From assembly GCA_016584305.1 (NCBI GenBank), contig JACEEZ010020103.1, forward strand, positions 300,285 to 364,284: DNA of 64,000 nt, in the 5' to 3' direction. Below the pieces are notes generated by a model that saw only the letters and a program-made list of their open reading frames with translations, was not told where the DNA came from and did no database searches. Made by a program: the position numbers and the translations under genes. This DNA comes from Chionoecetes opilio. Its lineage: Eukaryota; Arthropoda; Malacostraca; Decapoda; Majidae. Shown piece by piece: positions 38,548-47,500 of this stretch (the stretch's first letter is position 1; each line of letters starts with the position of its first letter).

Positions 38548-41500
38548 AGACATACACACACACACACACTTTCGCTTTTATTAATATAGATAAACAAGAC
38601 ATCCCAATCCCACCCTCGCTACTACTACTGAGTCTACCTTCTGGCAGTATGTGGTGGAGGGGGGGAGGGGGGTCTTCTTGTTCTTCTTACTTACTCTTCT
38701 TCCTTCTTCTTATCTTCTCTTTACTCTTTCTTGCGTGCGACACTCATGCGACAGGGGCCACAACATCAGTCTCTTTCTGGACACGCATGGACTACACTGA
38801 CACTGATGCAGACCTGACCACCCAGCTAATGAGGGAACTTACGTCAGCCTCCACACGTGCGATAGGAAACATAATCTCTGTCCCTTCTCCGCAGCACGTT
38901 GGACTCGGGCTGGAAATTCACAGGTTGTATTTATGTTCATTACAAGTAGTCTTACCTGTGTGGCTTTAACTCCTGGGTCGTCATGAGCTAGAAGGGCAGC
39001 GCTGGTCATGTTCATAGTGATGTCTTCCTGCGCCACAGATACCGGGGCCGTCACGTCTCCCACCAACCCGACGGGACTGTCCATGCTGCTCAAGCCAGAA
39101 ATACCTTAAAGATGAACCCTTTAATTATTCCAATGATGAATACAATTTGAAGGCAGCTCTCATCAGGATACGACAGACCATAAATCAGAGAAAAATATAA
39201 AGTCATAAGACGCCAAAAGATTAGTTAACCCCTTCATGCCCAGATCTTTCCTTTGCTATAAAAAATTGTCTGTTGTTAGCCATAAAATTACGAAAATTAG
39301 CTGAATTATCCCAAAATTTGTTAGCGACAAGGATAAAAAAACGGTTATATCTAAAAATATTGCTTTATTCACAAAAAATATCTAAGGGTACCAAAATTAC
39401 AAGGAAATTACGTTCTGGGTCTCAAGGGGTTAAACCAGACATCCAAAAAATTTATCTTATCCCAAGCGTAATATAGCGAGGTGTTAGCCGTTCATATTTT
39501 TTATGCGCGCCCGCCGGGGGAACCAAGGGGAGACCGCCATATATCAGACGTCTCATGATGTCTCACGTGATCACGTGACAAGTTGACCCGTGGAGTCAAA
39601 AGGGGAAGAGGCAGTCGCCCCCAGCGCGGGGTGGAGTGCAGCAGCAGTGTCGGGATTTTAACATTGTAGCAAGCGTAGTTCCCAAATGCACTAAGGGCGT
39701 TTTCACTAATGGCCTCCAAATTGGAGCTGATAAAGAATACGAGATGTGGAAGGAGGATGTAGGTGGGGGTGTAGACTGACCACAATTGAAAAAGAAGCGT
39801 GCGCTGGCAATACATCGTCATTTTCGGGGGGCCCAGAAGTGCATTCGGAAATTGATAAAAACCAATTTGGAGGCAGAGGATGGCGGGAAAGTTTTTTGAA
39901 GAGACTGGATGATGTTTTTTTTGGTGATAAAGGGAAAGAAGGAAATTTGCGCATTTGAGGTTTTGTATAGCCTACGGAAAAAAAGAAGAGCAGAGTTGGC
40001 TTTGTGTCAGAGTTTGAAATAGTACCAGGGGTTTTACAAAGCAGGGGTTGAAGCTTGAGTTTTGGGGTTTTTGGGCCTTTCATGTTATTGGTTTAGTTTG
40101 TTAGAGGAAAGAAGAAGCAATTAGTCGTCAGCAACACAGGTGGACTACGAAATATGAAGGCGCGCTAAAACCGAATATTTCGATGGTGCAAGGGCCGAGG
40201 GCCCCAAAGAAAAATAAAAACCTTTTTTGTGGGAAATGGGGGCATTTTGGTGAAAGTGAGGAACCCGTTTTGGGGCGGAACCGTCGAGGTAGACGGGTTT
40301 GGCGGGGCCCGAAGGCTATGCCCGTGGGGGGGGTAAAGTGGAGTCAAAAAAGGATAGGAGGAAAAAAAAATCCTATGGGGCATTGGTAAAATATCCAATG
40401 TGCTTTTTGTGAACGATTATCACTGGGCACGTTTGCCCTGACGCCACGAAAAAAAAGGAGGCCATGGTGGGTACGTAGGAAACCCAGGAACTTTTTTCTG
40501 GGCTTGTGAAGATAAAGATGCGGGGCCTTTTTTAAAACTAGTGAGTGAATCAAAGGGTGTGCGTCCTTGTACGGGTTTTTACAAACACTGTGTGGTTCCT
40601 TTTGCTCGAAGGTTTTAAATGGGTTGACTAAATTTTGAGGTGGACTTGTGAAAGAGGAATGTTCAAATTTCCCAGTTCACATTGGCAAGGGTATTTCTTG
40701 ATTCCCTTAAGAAAGTTACTTTTCCCCTGTTTTATAGGAAAATATGGGGCCCCAATGTGACCTCGATGTGGTGAATTAATTTTCCCTTTGTTGTGATAGA
40801 GTTATAAAAAAGAGCCGAAAATAACAACTGGAGACAAATAAATCAAAGTGGGCGGAAAAAAAAGGGACGTCGTAAAATCTACTACATCTCGAGGCCTATC
40901 GGTGCCGTTATGGATGACTAAAGGGGAATTAATATATGAGGCACTCGGGCCTCTAAAAGGACGGGGACATGAGAAGGGGGCCTTGAAACTTATCTCATTT
41001 TGGACACCTACAGCAGAAAAATTTGAAGAAGTTGTGAGAGATGCGACAAAAGGGGATCAAAACCTGGAACGGAGGTTTGATACAGTAAAAAGTGACTGTG
41101 ACGTGTGAAAGGGTATAAAAACCCCGAGCCGAGACCGTGGTGAGTGTCCCGTTGGCTAATTTTAACGAGGTGTTTGCCTGGACCTTAAGTCGTGGGGCAA
41201 GAAGTTTTCTGGTGTTTGGGACCTTTATACAAATTGTACATCTGGGGTTTTTTCCAGACAAGAATGCGGGCACTTTTATTCGGGGAATTTTCTCGGTTGG
41301 GGTTTGGCTTTTTGGGCCCCCCAGGAAAAATTATCAGAAAAGGGCTGTGAATTTAATTTCAGATATGAGGTCTCTAGGTGGGGCTTTAAAGTTGGTTTAT
41401 AACGAGGCGCTGAAACCCCTTGGGGGATAAGGTGTTTGAGGGCTCAAGCTGTGTTGGGGGGAAGGGTAAGCAAGTTTTGGGGCGGATTGCCCCGGCTGTG

Positions 41501-44500
41501 ATTTAGATGTTGCTCTGGCTTGGGCTGTGGCTCCGGGGAATGCACGCCCAATTTTGGGTTACCCCCCCCAAAACCAGCGGGTTTTTGGCCAGAACCTGGA
41601 TTCCTGGACTTTTTATGAAAATCTACCGGCGCTAGCGGCGAGGCCACACCTGAGATAAGTGAAGGATAACGAATGCACCACGGGGCACGGAGAGATTTTC
41701 CGTACAAATTTGAAAGGCTGACTAGAGCATTTCGTCAAATGTGAGAGAAGCGACCCGGAGACACATAGGGAGATGATGTTTACTAAAAAAGCTAGACAGA
41801 ATAAGTGGCGCGGACCTGGTCCCAATTTTTTTTTTAAAGACGGAAAAAAAATTTTTTAGTGAAGCACGTGGAATGTGTTTTTAGGGTGAACATGTGATTC
41901 CCCCGGCACCGACCGGGTTTTTGATCTGCTGCAGTGTAAAAATGAGGAAGAGTGTCTCAGTCCAATACCAGTGCCGCGAGCCCCAGTGTCGTGGTGATGG
42001 GGAAAATTGGATTGGGGATTCAGACATGGACCGGATGAGACACCCTCTGTGAAATTGTTGATGTTTGGGGTGAGGGGGGGCGGGGCTGTGGATGGCACAA
42101 CGGTGACGTTCGGGAGAGGACACGGGTGCGAGGCCTCGGGGTGTTGCAATTCCCGTAGTGAAGTTTAAAACGGGTCAAAGGATCAAAGGGCGTTGAGAAA
42201 GCGAGTGGGGGGGGATTCTGGTAAAATTTTTAGTGGGCGGGGAAGGGGGCTGGTCGTATCCAACTGTACAACATAAAGGTGACAAAGTGGAACTTAATTT
42301 GGATGGGTCTGGACAGAGATTTTTCGTATGGGAAACAGTGGGCGAGGCGACAGAAAACTTTTGTTGTTTAAAACAGATGAGGTGTGTGTGCTAAGGAAAA
42401 AGAGATTTAGAAAAAGGAGGACCAAGGGGTGTATAAGAGGTGGAGAATGTGGGTCAAAAGCTAATCTGTGTTGGGTGGTCACAGAAAAGCAAGGAAGGGA
42501 AACTATGGAAGGCCGTTTGGTAGCCAGGGGGTTTGAGGAGGACACCATAGGCTGAAAGAAAATTTCCCCCATGTTAAAGGAGGCTGTCCGTTTTGGGGAA
42601 TGGTATCGCCTAGCTAATGGTTGGGGGTGCCACACAATGGACATAAAGCTCTACCCCCAAGGGAAAAAATAGAGCTGAAGGTACCTGAACTCCCCCTGAG
42701 TTCGACAAGGTTATTGTGGGTTGGGAAGATGTGTATGGGTTTTTCGACGCGGGGCCCGACAAATTTTAAAAGAGGGTGAAGGAACAGCTGATTGTCTCGG
42801 TGCCAAATTTTGTCCCTGGGCCCTGCATTGTTTTTGTGGAGCCAAAATGGTGGAAAAGAGGGTAAATGCTATATGGGATGATTTCTTTTGGGTGGTACTA
42901 GAAATTTGAGCACACTCATAAAACAGTTTTCGTAGGACTTCCAAGTCGGGGGCTTTCGATTTAGGGCTTTAAGTATTGGGGCTAAAAGTGTTACCCAGAG
43001 GAGGCGGTATACAATGACCCGTTCGTATGGGCATCGTTGAATCGGTTGCCTTAGCAAAGGCGGGGTTGGGGAAGAGAGGTTTGTCAGAACGAGAGAAAAC
43101 AGAATATGTGGGTTGGGGGGCAACTAAATTGGAGGCTTCCCCCCCCATCCCGGGTTATAGCGTTCGATTTGGGGCGGCTGAGGTTTCAATTCCAAAGGCT
43201 ACGGGTTTCTGACATATGAGACTAAAAAAAAGGTGTTGAGCGTGTGAAAAGGGTAATGTGGGTTTTTTATCCCGGGATTAGACCTTTTGAGAGTGCCAAT
43301 TTTAGGTCGTGACCACCTTCGCCAACCGCAGGACATGGGTCTCAAGGGGGCTTTTTTTCTTTTTGGGACCTAATAATGTCGGGGCCCTATTTCTGGCGCA
43401 AGGAAGGTTCGACGGGGGTCAATTTAATCTTCTGCTGAACCCCGGCACTTTGGATGGGTAGACTCGGGATTTGGGCCCTATTTTGCAGGGGGACTCCCGG
43501 GTGGGGAGGATCCCTACAGATGTTTTGGACAACCCTTTGCGTAGTGGAAGCCCTTTTCACCTTAAATTTGGTGGACAACAAGCTCGAGATTTTATATCGT
43601 GCTTGGATTGTTGGTCAAGGGGAATTGAAAGGGGTTGGGGGGAGACATCGAAGCAACTGGGAACTGCCTTACCAAAAGGGCGGTCGACTATCGGCTGCGG
43701 GAGGCAATTAGCGTATTTGGTGTTTTACTGTCATCAGCAACATGTAGGGAGTGTAAATTGTGTATTGGTGAACAACAATTGTATAGTTGATGTACTAAAA
43801 GGGGGCATGCAAAGAAAAGAAAAAAAAAAATATAGCGAAAGTGTTTATTTGCGAGTGTGTTAGACGTTCCTAGTTTATGCGCGCCCCCCCCGGCGGGAAA
43901 ACCCAAAGGGAGACCCCCCTATCATCAGACGTTCATGATGTCATCACTGGTGAAGTGACAAGTTTACCCCGTGGAGTCACAAGAGGAAGAGGCAGGTCAG
44001 CCCCCAGGGGGGTAGTGCAGCAGTGTCCAGGATTATAACAAGCCCTACTAATGGTAATTCGACATTTTTTGATTCCCTCATGTTTTTAAATAAAAAGCAA
44101 TTTCATCACCATACCTTCGGGCCCGCAAGTTCTAGTTAACAATTGTTTATTCTAAGTTAGGCTTTGTCACCGGGTGGCGGTTTGCCATGCTATGAATTAT
44201 GTAAAATAAATTATATCTTTCGTGCACTTTGGAACCACCCATCGTAAATATACTTTCCACCAAAATGTTAAAGACACTCACCAAATTATTGATTTTTCAC
44301 TGCGGGCACTTATTGTATTTTAATGAACTTCAACTCAAATCCATCATAATAATCGCGAAGTGTGCACATTCTCCTCTTACAGCAGCATTGACTAGCTGTT
44401 CTTTGTGTCGTTGATGAGAAAGAATAGAAATTTGATAGGGTCCAGTACATATGAATAATGGACAATTAATCTTGGTGCATGGAAACACCCTATACAAGAT

Positions 44501-47500
44501 GTATAGATAATAGGGGAGTATTGGAAGAACGGGTAAAAGTAAGTTGACAAGAATGAATAGGGTGAAATAGATTCTAGGAGTGAGAAAGAACACCTTCCCA
44601 ATTAATGAAAGGATTGAGTGCTGTAGTTACATGAGGAGAGAGGCTATGCAAGGTGAGTGGAAGGATGAGTGCTGTAGTACAATGAAGAGAGGCAGCAAGG
44701 GTGAGATGGAAGGATTTGAGTGCTGTAGTACATGAGAGAGAGGCTATGCAAGGGTGAGTTTGGAGGATTAAGTGCTGTAGTACATGAGAGAGAGGCTATG
44801 AAAGGGTGAATGGAAGGATAGACTGTATAAAGAGAGAGGCTATAAGGTGAGATGAAGGATAAGGCTGTATAATAAAAAGGGAAGGCTAGCAAGGGTGAGA
44901 TGAAGATAAGGCTGTAGTACATGAGAGAACAAATAAAGGGTGAAGAAGATGAGTGCTGTAGTACATGATGAGAGAGGCTATGCAAGGGTGAGATGGAAGG
45001 ATTGAGTGCTGTTAGTACATGAGAGGAGGGCTATGCAAGGGGGGAGGGAAAGGGTTAAGGTGCTGAGTACAGGAGAGGGCTATGCAAGGTGAGAGGAAGG
45101 ATAAGGGGCTGTGTACATGAGAGAGGGCTATGCAAGGGTGAGATGGAAGGATTAAGTGCGTAGTACATGAGAGAGGGGGCTAGGGCAAGGGTGAGATGGA
45201 AGGATTGAGAGTGCTGTAGTACATGAGAGAGAGGCTATGCAAGGTGAGATGGAAGGATTGAGTGCTGTAGTACATGAGAGAGAGGCTAGGCAAGGTGAGA
45301 TGGAAGGATTGAGTGCTGTAGTACATGAGAGAGAGGCATGCAAGGTGAGATGGAAGGATTGAGTGTTTGTAGTACATGAAGAGAGGCTAGCAAGGGTGAG
45401 ATGGAAGGATTAAGTGCGTAGTACATGAGAGAGAGGCTATGCATGGGTGAGATGGAAGGATTAAGTGCTGTAGTACATGAGAGAGGCTATGCATGGGTGA
45501 GATGGAAGGATTAAGTGCTGTAGTACATGAGAGAGAGGCTATGCAAGGGTGAGAGGACTGGAAGATGTAAGGCAGTACAAGTCACTTCGCCGCACCGAAG
45601 CCGACCAACTTGAATTTATAGAACAATTTGTTTCGAGGAAGTAAGAGTACGTAGTATCGGAAATTTGGGTGACTCAAATGCCTTATATTACTTAAGCTCC
45701 TTCAATCGCACATACTTTACATTCCTCGGTAATTATGTCTGTTATACAATACATCATTATGGTAGCGATGCCTTTCAGGCCCTTGAGGTGCAATGTAATC
45801 TAGTCATCATTCTAACAGGAACTACCACGTGTAGATCTCGCAGCCTCTTGTAGCTTCCTTATTTTCTTAAATTCTATGTTCTTATGTAAGACTGAGATGC
45901 ATTGACAGGTACAAATGAACTCTTACATCCCCTTGAGGGAGCTCCAAAGAACAGGCGTCAGTACCTATATACTAGAATACTTGAATACCAGAATACTACC
46001 CTTCAGTATACAGGCTAACACTAAGAAGAAACCAGGTGTATACTAACTGAGGTGCATGGCATGAGGCATAACTGATGATAGTCTTGTGCCCAGACCTCCC
46101 CCAAGACTTTCCAAAACTGAATCTGTTCCTCGAGCAGCTGCAAAAAAATATGTGCACTGATTACAAACAAATACAATTGCAAGACAAGTGTACAGATAAA
46201 AAAGTAAGGACAGAAAATAGTCAAATATCTTTGTATATGTAAATGGCACTTGACTAAAAACCTAGCAGAATCATTCAGCCTCCTAAGCCATTGATTGACC
46301 TCCAAGTATCAATGAACATCCAGAAGACTCCATATCTTAGGGGTGATCTTCTCTAAGCACAGGCAATACAGAGCATCGTGAATCTCAAACAATAGATTAC
46401 TGTGTCCTCTAGAGATTGAAACAATTTATATACAAATTAGATTTAGAAATACATCACTTCCTTATAATCATTAAACTCAAAAATGTGCATGCTATTTGTG
46501 GAGAGACATTAAAGAAGAGTGGGAGAGATACACACAAGCAAAGTCACAAAGGCTTATAATGCTCAATAGCTTTGATATCTACAAACACATCTCCATACAC
46601 ATCAATATTATGGATGATTTACATGCATCACAATTACCATTATAAAACCTACAATGTCTTGCATTACAAGCAGAGGCAGCATAATATGCATATAGACCAT
46701 ACATGTACAAATCTTCCGCTATCACCTTCAAATTTAACCAAATCATGACTTTCAAACACTCCAAAGAAGTATTCATTCATACCATCATACCAATATGAAA
46801 TGCCATACCAAAGACTACTCTATACTGGACTTGCTACTCATTTTGGGCTATTTCCAGTGGAGGCCAGTTTTGCGATTCCTGCCATTTTCGAACATCACTC
46901 CCTTTTCCCTTTCCCAGGTTTATCAGTATTAGATATACCCTTTCTTCGTAAATGTTTGTTCTATAATATTATCAAATAAAAAACAGTAAAATACACTAAA
47001 GAAATGCCATTATGAGAGAGTGAAGAAATATGCATGAGCTCATTCATTGAATTCAACATGAATTCACTTGAACTCATCACCATTTAATATTTTGCATGAA
47101 AACATTTTAGATGAAGCATATCAATAGAAGCGGATTTTCCTTAGCTTTCCATTGCTATATTTTGTTTTCTGATAAATGAATCAGAACCATGCATAAATTT
47201 GCGTTAAATAGAAAAAAACTCATCTATCGGGATATTACCCGATTAATGATGTTTTTATTTATTACGCTAATTTATGCATGGTTCTAATTCATTTATCAGA
47301 AAACAAATATAGCATGGAAAGTTTAAAAAAATTTCGTTTATTTATATGTTGCATGTAAAAAGTCTTCCCGCAAATATTAATGGCGATGAGTTTAGTTCAT
47401 GCATATTTCTTTAGTCTCATAATGGAATTTCTTTAGTGTATTTTACGTTTTTTTTTTTTGATAAAATTATAGAACAACATTTACGAAGATACCAGTGTAT

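Larger units (their letters stand above)
39482..44040 (+). mobile_element. Ty1/copia-type LTR retrotransposon, error-rich
   Basis: Two ~182-bp direct repeats bound about 4.2 kb. Inside, in the order of a copia element, short frames show these remnants. A Gag zinc-knuckle piece [10 protein letters not shown] is near 40,230. RT pieces are [11 protein letters not shown] near 42,520, [13 protein letters not shown] near 42,810 and DDFFW near 42,885. An RNase H end piece [18 protein letters not shown] is near 43,640. The protease and integrase are too broken to place. Frames change every few dozen codons, and G and C homopolymers are inflated, which fits raw-read errors. The size and this motif set suggest the GalEa group common in crustaceans, by inference. 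No 5-bp target duplication was seen. Confidence 0.75.

Noticed and set aside
39746..43863. Several short proteins between 39.7 and 43.9 kb
   Set aside because: They are fragments or wrong frames of the copia element in error-rich sequence.
44640..45560. Repeated [13 protein letters not shown] protein on the minus strand
   Set aside because: It is the translation of the 51-bp minisatellite.
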